From: an uncultured Rhodospirillaceae bacterium
GTDB lineage: Bacteria > Pseudomonadota > Alphaproteobacteria > Rhodospirillales > Magnetospirillaceae
DNA length: 56,909 nt
Direction of reading: 5' to 3'
NCBI GenBank assembly: GCA_903901915.1
Contig: CAIUSV010000073.1
Location: forward strand, 1-56,909
Part shown: positions 1 through 7,396 of the stretch, in pieces
Numbering within the stretch: position 1 is the stretch's first letter
Layout of the letters: every line of letters begins with the position of its first letter
Notes under the pieces: model-generated
What the model was told of the DNA's origin: nothing
The model's database searches: none
Seen by the model: only the letters and a program-made list of their open reading frames with translations
Position numbers and translations under genes: made by a program

Positions 1-2
1 GC

Positions 3-164
3 GACCTCGTCGAAGGCTCATGGCAGGAAGGCCGCCAGAAAGTCGGCGCCAAAATGCGCCTCTTCGAGCACATTCGCACCATCACCACCTACTTCGTCTT
101 CCCATCCTGGGGAAGCCTCTTGCGAACAATACGAACCGGAAGGCCGCCCCCGCAGCCACCTTGA
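3..164 (+). CDS. C-terminal fragment of an unidentified protein (gene starts before window)
   Basis: Frame 3 is open from the window edge to a TGA at 162-164. It would encode about 53 residues containing the stretch KMRLFEHIRTITTYFVFPSW followed by a basic, proline-rich end. The ordered aromatic and basic pattern is unlike random GC-rich frame noise. It faintly recalls transposase C-termini, but I do not recognise the family. It could also be a spurious open frame. Confidence 0.35.
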   Translation, partial: DLVEGSWQEGRQKVGAKMRLFEHIRTITTYFVFPSWGSLLRTIRTGRPPPQPP

Positions 165-540
165 GCCGCCCAACCCCACAGCTCACCGCCGTCCCGAAAC
201 CTCATACCCCCGCGCAAGCCCATACTGAGAACCGCTGGGGGACGGGAACAGTGTTTGATTTTCCGCCGTGAAAAAGGCATCCTGCGGAGCGCTGTCCAAG
301 GTCCGGGGAGAGGGGAGCTAGACTCGCCCAAGTCTTGGAAGGCTGACGTGGCCATGACGCAGGGTCACATCGCCCGTTTTGCTGCGACGCAGCAATGGGT
401 GGTGCGGGATCTGCCTTCCGGTGTTCTGCCCGGTTGGTGGGTTCTCCTGCGAATTTCAGGGCCGGGTTGTCTTTCGGGCCGGCGGCGTGCCACCTGTCGG
501 GTGGAAGTGTGCGGGAAACTCTGACCTTCAAGGCGGATCC
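165..540. other. Gene-poor stretch before the coiled-coil gene
   Basis: I see no convincing gene, RNA or repeat here. Open frames exist on both strands, but they give Pro/Arg/Ser-rich noise. The frame of the downstream gene stays open back to about 379, yet that extension lacks protein-like character and the better start is the ATG at 541. The promoter of the coiled-coil gene presumably lies in this stretch; I could not place a clear -35/-10 pair. Confidence 0.4.
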
Positions 541-3438
541 ATGGGCGAAACGACGATGACCAAGGGCGAGACCGAGGCGCAGGTGCCGGAGGTGGTGCCG
601 GTGTCGGGCGGCGAGTTGCGCGAACGCGAACAGTCGCCGCCGCCGCTTGCCGTGTTGCGTCAGGACCCGCCGGCCGATTTCCGGGCCCGCGCCGATGGCA
701 GCCGCAATGTCCAGATGTTGGGCAGCGCGGTTTCGGTTCTATGGGCCGGCTTGGCCATCTACTACGCTCACACCTCCATCGGCTGGGGCAATCTTCTGTT
801 CATGCAGCCGCAGGAAATCGGTGGCCTGGCCGGGGCGTTGGTCCTGCCGCTGGCGGTCCTGTGGCTGGTGATCGCCTACCTTGATCGCGGGCGCGAGTTG
901 CGGTCGGTGTCCTACGAGATACGGGAACAGTTGTCCCGCCTGACCTACCCGGCCGAGGGAGCGGAAGCCCGCGTCACGGTGATCGCCGATTCGCTCAAGG
1001 CCCAGGCACGAGACCTGTTGAACGCGTCCTCCGTGGCGTCCAGCAAGGGCGAGGCTATCCGCGACATGCTGGCGGCCCAGGTCGAGGCGATGACCAGCGT
1101 CGTCGGCCGCGTCAACAGTGAGGCCCAGTCGGCGGTCGATGCCTTGCGCAAGGAAGTGGAGGGGCTCACCCAGGCCGCCGACGCCGCCACGGCGCGGGCG
1201 CGGGAGGTCGAGCATCTGCTGCGCATCCAGACCCAGGACCTGTCCAACGTCACCGAGACCTCCGCCGGGCGTATCCGAGAGTTCGGCGATCTGCTGCGCG
1301 GTCAGATCGAATCCATCGACACCACCTCTGCCCGGGCCGCCTCGCGCGCCGACGGCGTCGCCGAGCAGGTCCGCACCCAGGCCGAGGCACTCGACCGCAC
1401 CTCCCAGGCGGCGGTTGCCCGCGCCGAGCAGGTGGTTGCCATGTTCGAGCGCCAGACCGCCCAACTGGGAAGTTCGGCCGAACAGGCCACCAACCGGACC
1501 GAGGTGGTGGCCGCCGCCCTGGCCGAGCGCGTCGATGCGCTGGAGAGCCTGTTCACCCGTCAGAACACCGATCTCGATCAGGCCGCCGAGCGTCTCGCCG
1601 AACAGACCGGCCGTATTTCGGCGTCGTTGCAGCAGCAGGCCACCGGCCTTGACCAGATCACCGACCGGGTGTTGTCGCGGGTCAAGATCGTCGAGGAGGC
1701 GCTGGGCGTCCAGTCGCGCGAGCTGGTTTCGGCCTCGGACCAGGCCATGGCCCGGTTCCGCGAGATCGACGACGTGCTGTCGCGTCACACCGACAACCTG
1801 CGGACCGCCGCCGACGATGCCGCCGGTCAGATGGGCGCGGTGGGCGAGGTGTTCGTCCAGCGGCGCGACGATGTCGATTCCGCGGTCGAGCGCGCCATGG
1901 CCCGCGTCCGCGAAGTCGCCGAGGGGTTCCAGTCGCAGACCCGTTCGCTGTCGGCCGCTTCCGACCAGATGACGGCGCGTGGCCGCGAGATCACCGAGAC
2001 GTTGCGGCTGCATATCGAGGATCTCAACAAGGGAGCCGAACGGGCCGCCGCCCAGGCCGAAGCCATTCGCCAATCGCTGCGCAAGCAGGCTGACGAACTG
2101 GCTGACGCCGCCAACGTGGTCTCAACCCAGTCCAAATTGTCGGAAGCCTCGCTCAATCAGCAGTCGCGTCATCTCATCGCCACCTCCGATCAGGTGATGG
2201 GCAAGGTCAAGACCATTTCCGACACCCTGCGCCAAAGCACCAACGATCTTATCGCCACCTCCAGCAGGGTCGGCGTCGAGCTTGAGGCGGTGGGCGAGGC
2301 GTTGCGCCAGCGGTCCACCGATCTTGGCACCGCCGCCACCCGGGCCATCGGCGAAACCGGCGGTGTCGCCGAAATCCTGGAGAAGCGTTCGGAGCAGCTG
2401 GGTGCGGTATCCGAACAACTGGGGTCGCGCGTGCGCGCCGCCACCGAGGTACTGCGCAAGCAGACCGAGCAGGTGGTGGCCTCGGCCGATCAGGCCGAGG
2501 CGTCGGTCACCGCCGTGGGCGAGGCGCTTCGTGTCCAATCACAGGCGCTGGCCCGCGTCGCCGACGATTCCACCGATGTCCTCAAGGCGTTCGGCCAGGC
2601 CATTCAGAAGAACGCGGTGGAACTGGGCGAGGCCGCGCAGCAGGTGTTCGCCCAGTCCCAGACCGCCGGTGACGGCTTGCGCAACATCAGCCGCGATTTC
2701 GAGGAGGCCTCCAACAAGACCGCCTCCCAGGTCACCGCCGCCGGCGACATGCTGCGCGCCGGTATCCGCGAACTCACCGCGTCGTCGGAGCGCATTACCG
2801 CCCAGGTCCGCGCCGCCGGCGACGGTCTGCGCCGTCATGCCACCGAGCTGCAGGACTCCACCGAGCGCACCACCGCCAAGCTGGAAGCCTCGTTCGAGAT
2901 GGTGCGCAGCAAGTCCAACGATCTCGGCATCACCGGTGACCGGTTGGCCCAGCAGGCGGAAAGCTTCGGCAACAGTTTCTCGCGTCAGGTCGAGGAATTG
3001 GTCAATGCCTCCAAGCTGGCCGAGATCCGTGGTCAGCAACTGGACGACAAGCGGTCGCAGGCGTCGGTCGAACACTTCCTGCAAAGCGCGGCATTCATCG
3101 TCGAGAAGTTGCAGTCGCTGTCGGTGGATATCGGGCGCATCTTCAACGCCAACATCGACGAGAAGGCGTGGCGCGACTTCCACGCCGGCGACCAGAGCAT
3201 ATTCGTGCGCAAGATTCTCAAGAATCTCGATAAGCACCAGATGGCTTCGATCAAGAACAAGTTCGAGGACGACGGCGACTTCCGCGAATACGTCACCCGC
3301 TATCTGGCGGAATTCGAGGCTCTGCTCAATCAGGCCCGCAACTCCGATCATATGGACGTGCTGACCGGTACCTTCACCTCGTCGGAGGTCGGCAAGCTTT
3401 ATCTGGTGCTGGCCCGTTCGTTGGGCCGCCTGGAGTAG
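541..3438 (+). CDS. Large membrane-anchored protein with ~24 tandem 25-residue coiled-coil repeats
   Basis: This is a 965-residue protein if started at the ATG at 541, which follows an AAGGCGG ribosome site. Two hydrophobic segments lie at about residues 62-76 and 93-115. From about residue 220 to 825 it is built of near-tandem 25-residue helical units (pattern LR.Q...L...S..A..R....A). This period suits a continuous coiled coil mixing heptads and an 11-residue step. The C-terminal ~110 residues are not repetitive (motifs FNANIDEKAWRDF and EVGKLYLVLARS) and look like a compact conserved domain. There are no chemoreceptor or kinase motifs. It could be an envelope-to-cytoplasm scaffold or polarity factor; function is unknown. 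It stands alone and ends at a strong terminator. Confidence 0.85.
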   Translation: MGETTMTKGETEAQVPEVVPVSGGELREREQSPPPLAVLRQDPPADFRARADGSRNVQMLGSAVSVLWAGLAIYYAHTSIGWGNLLFMQPQEIGGLAGALVLPLAVLWLVIAYLDRGRELRSVSYEIREQLSRLTYPAEGAEARVTVIADSLKAQARDLLNASSVASSKGEAIRDMLAAQVEAMTSVVGRVNSEAQSAVDALRKEVEGLTQAADAATARAREVEHLLRIQTQDLSNVTETSAGRIREFGDLLRGQIESIDTTSARAASRADGVAEQVRTQAEALDRTSQAAVARAEQVVAMFERQTAQLGSSAEQATNRTEVVAAALAERVDALESLFTRQNTDLDQAAERLAEQTGRISASLQQQATGLDQITDRVLSRVKIVEEALGVQSRELVSASDQAMARFREIDDVLSRHTDNLRTAADDAAGQMGAVGEVFVQRRDDVDSAVERAMARVREVAEGFQSQTRSLSAASDQMTARGREITETLRLHIEDLNKGAERAAAQAEAIRQSLRKQADELADAANVVSTQSKLSEASLNQQSRHLIATSDQVMGKVKTISDTLRQSTNDLIATSSRVGVELEAVGEALRQRSTDLGTAATRAIGETGGVAEILEKRSEQLGAVSEQLGSRVRAATEVLRKQTEQVVASADQAEASVTAVGEALRVQSQALARVADDSTDVLKAFGQAIQKNAVELGEAAQQVFAQSQTAGDGLRNISRDFEEASNKTASQVTAAGDMLRAGIRELTASSERITAQVRAAGDGLRRHATELQDSTERTTAKLEASFEMVRSKSNDLGITGDRLAQQAESFGNSFSRQVEELVNASKLAEIRGQQLDDKRSQASVEHFLQSAAFIVEKLQSLSVDIGRIFNANIDEKAWRDFHAGDQSIFVRKILKNLDKHQMASIKNKFEDDGDFREYVTRYLAEFEALLNQARNSDHMDVLTGTFTSSEVGKLYLVLARSLGRLE

Positions 3439-3466
3439 CTATCCTCTCCCCCCGGGGGGAAAGGGA

Positions 3467-3494
3467 AACGGCGCCGGAGTGATCCGGCGCCGTT
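3467..3494. terminator. Strong convergent hairpin terminator
   Basis: A perfect 12-bp stem (AACGGCGCCGGA, loop GTGA, TCCGGCGCCGTT) sits between the coiled-coil gene and the converging aldo/keto reductase stop codon at 3496. The flanks are A-rich on the left and T-containing on the right, so it can serve both directions. Confidence 0.8.
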
Positions 3495-3495
3495 C

Positions 3496-4467
3496 TTATT
3501 CGTGCCCGGCGACCGGGCGAGGCCGGTACGGCGCTTCCAGGGTCGCCACCTCGTCGTCCGACAGCATCAGTCCGAGGCCGGCGACGGCGTCGTCGAGATG
3601 ATGCGGCTTGGAGGCGCCGACGATGGTGGACGAGATTCCCGGCCGGCTGGCGACCCAGGCCAGCGCTACCTGCGCCGGCGGCACTCCCCGGGCGGCGGCA
3701 ACCTGTTCCACCGCATCGACGATGGCGTTTTCTTCGTTGTGGTGGTCGTACCATTTGTGCGCCGGCGCATCGGTGGCGGCCCTGAGGGTCCGGCTCTTGC
3801 GCGAGCCGGCCAGCAGGCCGCGCGCCAGTGGCGACCACGGCGTGACGCCTACGCCCATCTCGCGGCAAAGCGGCAGCATCTCGCGCTCTTCCTCGCGGTA
3901 GATCAGGTTGTAATGGTTCTGCATCGAGACGAATCGGGCGAGGCCGTGGCGTTCCTGGAGGTCGAGCATTCTCTGAAATTGCCAGGCGTACATCGAGGAC
4001 GCGCCGATGTAGCGCGCCTTGCCCGAGCGCACCACCGTATCCAATGCCTCGATGGTTTCCTCGATCGGAGTCTCGGGATCGAAGCGGTGGACGACGTAAA
4101 GATCGACGTGGTCGGTGCCCAAACGCCGCAGCGAGGCGTCGATGCTCGACAGGATATGCTTGCGCGACAGCCCCTGGTCGTTGGGCTTGGCGCTCATCGG
4201 ATGAAAGACCTTGGTGGCGATGACCACATCGTCGCGCGAGGCGAAGTCGATCAGGGCGCGGCCCAGGATGGCTTCGCTTTCCCCGGTGGAATACATGTCG
4301 GCGGTGTCGAAAAAGGTGATGCCCAGGTCCAGGGCCTTGCGGATGAAGGGGCGGCTGGCACCCTCGTCCAGTACCCATTCGCGCCATTCGGGGCGGCCAT
4401 AGGTCATGCAGCCGAGGCAGAGGCGCGAGACCTTCATGCCGGTGGAACCGAGACGTACATAGTCCAT
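3496..4467 (-). CDS. Aldo/keto reductase
   Basis: This 323-residue protein has the normal length for the family. It is a TIM-barrel NADPH-dependent oxidoreductase of the general stress/tas-like type. The catalytic tetrad is visible: Asp and Tyr in DTADMYSTGE, Lys in VIATKVFHP and His in LYVVHRFDP. The NADPH-binding end has GASKPHHLDDAV. It opens with MDYVRLGSTGMKVSRLCLGC. Its AAGGA ribosome site lies inside the end of the upstream merR gene, four bases away, so the two form one operon. The substrate is probably a reactive aldehyde or ketone whose presence the MerR protein senses; this is inferred from the pairing only. Confidence 0.92.
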   Translation of the reverse strand: MDYVRLGSTGMKVSRLCLGCMTYGRPEWREWVLDEGASRPFIRKALDLGITFFDTADMYSTGESEAILGRALIDFASRDDVVIATKVFHPMSAKPNDQGLSRKHILSSIDASLRRLGTDHVDLYVVHRFDPETPIEETIEALDTVVRSGKARYIGASSMYAWQFQRMLDLQERHGLARFVSMQNHYNLIYREEEREMLPLCREMGVGVTPWSPLARGLLAGSRKSRTLRAATDAPAHKWYDHHNEENAIVDAVEQVAAARGVPPAQVALAWVASRPGISSTIVGASKPHHLDDAVAGLGLMLSDDEVATLEAPYRPRPVAGHE

Positions 4468-4471
4468 GGAC

Positions 4472-4882
4472 TCAATCCTTCAAAGACAGAGGCAAGGGGG
4501 AGGCGCCGGACCGTGACGTCCGGCGGGCAGGGACGGCCGAACAGGCGTATCCGTCGATTTTGGCGTCGAGAATGAGAAGGCATGACCGCAGCTCGGCGAC
4601 GCGAGCCCGGACGCGATCGCGATGGTCTTCCAGCAGCCTGCGGCGCTCGGCCTCGGTATCTTGTCCCCGTGTCCGCAATTCGGCGTAGCGCAGCATGCCG
4701 CTGATCGGCATCCCGGTGGTCTTGAGGCGTCCGAGGAATTCGATCCAGCCGAGGATGGAGGCGTCATAGTCGCGTTGCCCCGACCGGTCGCGTGACGCAT
4801 GGGGAAGCAGGCCGATCCGTTCGTAGTACCGTAGCGTATGGGCCGTCAGTCCCGTACGCCGTGCCAACTCGCCGATCTTCAT
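4472..4882 (-). CDS. MerR-family transcriptional regulator
   Basis: This is a 136-residue regulator. Residues 1-70 carry the winged HTH of the family: MKIGELARRTGLTAHTLRYY, then the wing with RDYD and LKTTGMPI. A long dimerisation helix rich in Glu and Arg follows. The frame is open further upstream, but the ATG at 4880-4882 matches the family start exactly and has an AGAGG site. The C-terminus has only two cysteines (in RSCLLI and GYACSA) and no metal-binding loop, so it is closer to the aldehyde- or oxidant-sensing MerR branch than to metal sensors. It is first gene of an operon with the aldo/keto reductase, and its promoter has the 19-bp spacer diagnostic of MerR control. Confidence 0.93.
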   Translation of the reverse strand: MKIGELARRTGLTAHTLRYYERIGLLPHASRDRSGQRDYDASILGWIEFLGRLKTTGMPISGMLRYAELRTRGQDTEAERRRLLEDHRDRVRARVAELRSCLLILDAKIDGYACSAVPARRTSRSGASPLPLSLKD

Positions 4883-4912
4883 GAAAGCCTCTTTCCCGTC
4901 ACCACTTCGGCA

Positions 4913-4943
4913 AGCGTACGGGTTCGAGCGCACTCGAGGTCAA
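4913..4943 (-). promoter_or_regulatory. MerR-type promoter/operator with 19-bp spacer
   Basis: On the minus strand, TTGACC (4943-4938) and TACGCT (4918-4913) are separated by exactly 19 bp. Within the spacer, TCGAG and CTCGA flank TGCG as an inverted repeat. MerR-family activators act on such over-long spacers by twisting the DNA. The -35 box overlaps the stop codon of the upstream pdeM-like gene. Transcription would start near 4906, giving a short leader before the merR ATG. Confidence 0.8.
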
Positions 4944-5611
4944 GGGGTAAAATCGTCGTCGCCGAGGCGCATCCTGACGCCCGGCGATTTGGGCCGTGGT
5001 GTCGCCGGCTCGGGGCGCCGGGGAGACTCCGCTTCCAGCTTGGCCCGCGTCAGGGTGCGGATACGGCCACCGGCGGCGATCAGTACGGTGAAGGGGCGGC
5101 GGAACAGTGGCTTGAAGGGAGGGGACAGCACGTCGCTTCCTCGCCCCAGGCCGCCAAATCCGGGCAGCAGCACCCGCCGACCGTCGAAGGCATAGCAGGG
5201 CAGGGCCACCGGGCCGTCACGTCCCCCCAGCACCGCTTGCGGCGCTGGCCGAGCGGCAACCTCGCCGGGCGGTGCATCCGGGCTGGCGTCGAGGCGGAAT
5301 GTCAGTGGGCCGCAGACATGCTCGTCCGCCCGGACCCAGGTCCAGTCATGGGCGGCCACCAGTTCGGTCAGGGCGGCGGCGTCGCTTCGGGCCAGTCCGC
5401 CTTCGTCGAACAGCGCCGGCAGCACGGGACCCAGCCATATCACGGCGCGGGGACGTCGTCGGCGCAGCAGCGTCGCCAGCAGTTTGATCATCGCCGGGGC
5501 GGTGCGGGATCCGTTGGCAACCTGCGGCTCGGCGACCGCGACCAGATGTTGCCTCGGCCAGATCAGGGCGCCGGCCCCGTCGGGCAGCAGATGGGCTCCG
5601 TTGACCAGCAT
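4940..5611 (-). CDS. Degenerate PdeM-like metallophosphoesterase (probable pseudoenzyme)
   Basis: This 223-residue protein has the overall pattern of ligase-associated phosphoesterase PdeM. The N-terminal strand is MLVNGAHLLPDGAGALIWP and the late motif PCYAFDGRRVLLPGFGGL matches that family's C-terminal half. All metal-binding motifs appear altered. The expected D-x-H is AEPQ, the GD motif is LGPVLP, GNHD is ADEH, and GHxHP is ARPAP. The frame is intact and codon use is normal, so it seems maintained rather than decayed. The ATG at 5609-5611 is one base past the stop of the HIT gene, so the two are probably translationally coupled. I infer a non-catalytic binding role. Confidence 0.7.
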   Translation of the reverse strand: MLVNGAHLLPDGAGALIWPRQHLVAVAEPQVANGSRTAPAMIKLLATLLRRRRPRAVIWLGPVLPALFDEGGLARSDAAALTELVAAHDWTWVRADEHVCGPLTFRLDASPDAPPGEVAARPAPQAVLGGRDGPVALPCYAFDGRRVLLPGFGGLGRGSDVLSPPFKPLFRRPFTVLIAAGGRIRTLTRAKLEAESPRRPEPATPRPKSPGVRMRLGDDDFTP

Positions 5612-5612
5612 G

Positions 5613-6014
5613 TCAGGCCAAAGCTCCGCGCAATTCGGCCAACCGCCGTTCCAACTCCTCCGGTGGATAAGGGCGGGGCGGCGCCATGCCCCACACCGGC
5701 CGGGGCCATGCCGGGTCGGACTCGAAACGGGCGATGACGTGGACATGCAACTGGGGCACCATGTTGCCCAGCGCCGCAACGTTGATGCGGCGGGGTTGGA
5801 GCTGGGCGCGCAGGGCGGTCGATGCCCGCGCCACCTCGGCGATCAGGATCGCCTGGTCGGCGGGGGCGAGGTCGGTGATTTCGACGGTATCGGCGCGGCG
5901 TGGCACCAGGATCAGCCAGGGGTAGGCGCAGTCGTTCATCAGCAGCACCCGGCACAGAGGCCAGTCGGAGATGAAGGCGGTATCGCCGTCAAGCCTGGGG
6001 TGGAGAGCGAACAT
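5613..6014 (-). CDS. HIT-family nucleotide-binding protein
   Basis: This 133-residue protein is of the short HIT type, nucleotidyl hydrolases/transferases acting on substrates such as dinucleoside polyphosphates. The histidine motif is NMVPQLHVHVIARF, i.e. H-V-H-V-I, with the third histidine of the classic triad absent. As I recall, this subfamily, which continues with DPAWPRPVWG as here, normally shows that form. The Asn in RVLLMND and the early CAYPWLILVPRR segment fit the fold. It is the first gene of a two-gene unit with the PdeM-like protein. Confidence 0.88.
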   Translation of the reverse strand: MFALHPRLDGDTAFISDWPLCRVLLMNDCAYPWLILVPRRADTVEITDLAPADQAILIAEVARASTALRAQLQPRRINVAALGNMVPQLHVHVIARFESDPAWPRPVWGMAPPRPYPPEELERRLAELRGALA

Positions 6015-6091
6015 ATGCTATTACTCCCGATTGCGCCGGTCCCCGCATTCGCGGTATCACCGGAGCAGAACTTTTCCAAGGTGTCTGTTCG

Positions 6092-7261
6092 ATGCGTCGC
6101 AACCGCTCCAATCCGTTCGGTCGTCTGTTCTCGGCGGCGGCGGTTACGCTTCTGTGCACGGTGCTTGGCTTGGCCGTGGTCGAATACGCCTCCGGCTGGG
6201 CGCTGAAGCTGATCCGCGACAAACGGCCCGCTTTCTCGACGGCCTATTCCTCGGACGACTTCCGCAAGCTTTACGACACCGATGACCCCACGCGCTACCA
6301 GGAAATTTTGTCCGAGAGCTGGCGCCAGTCCGACACCATCTACAGCCCGTTCGTCGAGTATAGGATGGCGCCCTACCGGGGCAAACACTTCACCATCACC
6401 GAGGATGGCTATCGCGCCAATGGCGGCGAACCCCAGGATCTCAACGCTCCCGGTCGCAAGGTGTTTGTGTTCGGGGGCTCCACCGCCATGGGAATCGGTG
6501 TCGCCGATGACGAGACCATTGCCGCCTATGTGGCCAAGGCGCTGAAGGCGGCCGGTCGCGGCGATGTTCAGGTGTTCAATTTCGGGGTGGTGTCATATTT
6601 CTCGACCCAGGAACGCATTGCCCTGGAACGCCAGCTGACCGCCGGGGTCAAGCCCGATGTGGCGGTGTTTATCGACGGTATCAATGATTTCTACTACTGC
6701 ACCGTTCCGGACGTCAGCGCCTGGAACGAGCGGCTGATCCAGCTGACGCGGGCGCGGTCGCGCATGCCGCTGGCGCTGGAACTGTCGTACCGCTCCAACG
6801 TGGTGCAACTGGCCCGTCACCTGGGTGGCGACAAGTCGGTGTCGGTGCGCGAGTGGGGTAGTTTCTGCGAGACCGAGGCTGATGTGGACAAGGTGGTCCT
6901 GCGTCTCGACACCAACCGCCGCATGATCGACGCTACCGCCGAGCGAATGGGATTCAAGGCGCTGTTCGTGCAGCAACCGGTGCCCACCTACGCCTACGAC
7001 AACCGCAAGCGTCCCTTTCCGGTCAAGGAAGAGATGCTGGGCTATCACATGAATTCCGCCCGCGGCTATCCCAAGATGGCGCAATTGCGCGCCCAGGGGC
7101 AGTTGTGGGAGCACGGCCTGCTGTGGCTGGCCGAGCTGGAGCCGGCGGCCGAAGCCAATGCCTACATTGATACCATCCATTACTCGCCACGCTTCAACCA
7201 GGCCATCGGCGAACGCATCGCCCAGGCGATTCTCGACGGCGGCCTGCCGTCTTCGCCCTGA
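6092..7261 (+). CDS. Membrane-anchored SGNH/GDSL-like hydrolase
   Basis: This is a 389-residue protein. Residues about 11-35 form one hydrophobic anchor, so the rest is probably periplasmic. SGNH blocks can be read: VFGGSTAMGIGV (block I with nucleophile Ser in GGST), NFGVVSYFSTQE (block II), DGINDF (block III with Asn) and DTIHYSP near the C-terminus (Asp-x-x-His, block V). This variant resembles carbohydrate O-acyl esterases and acyltransferase-associated SGNH proteins. The substrate is unknown. It is divergent from the HIT gene, and is not obviously in an operon with the ligase 135 bp downstream. Confidence 0.78.
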   Translation: MRRNRSNPFGRLFSAAAVTLLCTVLGLAVVEYASGWALKLIRDKRPAFSTAYSSDDFRKLYDTDDPTRYQEILSESWRQSDTIYSPFVEYRMAPYRGKHFTITEDGYRANGGEPQDLNAPGRKVFVFGGSTAMGIGVADDETIAAYVAKALKAAGRGDVQVFNFGVVSYFSTQERIALERQLTAGVKPDVAVFIDGINDFYYCTVPDVSAWNERLIQLTRARSRMPLALELSYRSNVVQLARHLGGDKSVSVREWGSFCETEADVDKVVLRLDTNRRMIDATAERMGFKALFVQQPVPTYAYDNRKRPFPVKEEMLGYHMNSARGYPKMAQLRAQGQLWEHGLLWLAELEPAAEANAYIDTIHYSPRFNQAIGERIAQAILDGGLPSSP

Positions 7262-7396
7262 CGCATCGGTGCCTTGCGATTCCTTTTGTTGTGTGTGACG
7301 AACGGTGTGGACAGAATAGCGTCAACGGCGGGGTAGTGTTGTTCGGGCTGGACCGGGGCACGGATCATCGTCGATTGAATTGTTCTGGGAGGGCCC

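Noticed and set aside
739-2073. 444-residue minus-strand frame with repeated LGxxxxDLxxxG units
   Set aside because: The repeats only mirror the 25-residue repeats of the plus-strand coiled-coil gene.
1200-3000. Regular ~75-bp periodicity suggesting a CRISPR or satellite array
   Set aside because: The period is in frame and reflects the 25-residue protein repeat. Unit DNA sequences are too divergent, and no conserved repeat/unique spacer pattern exists.
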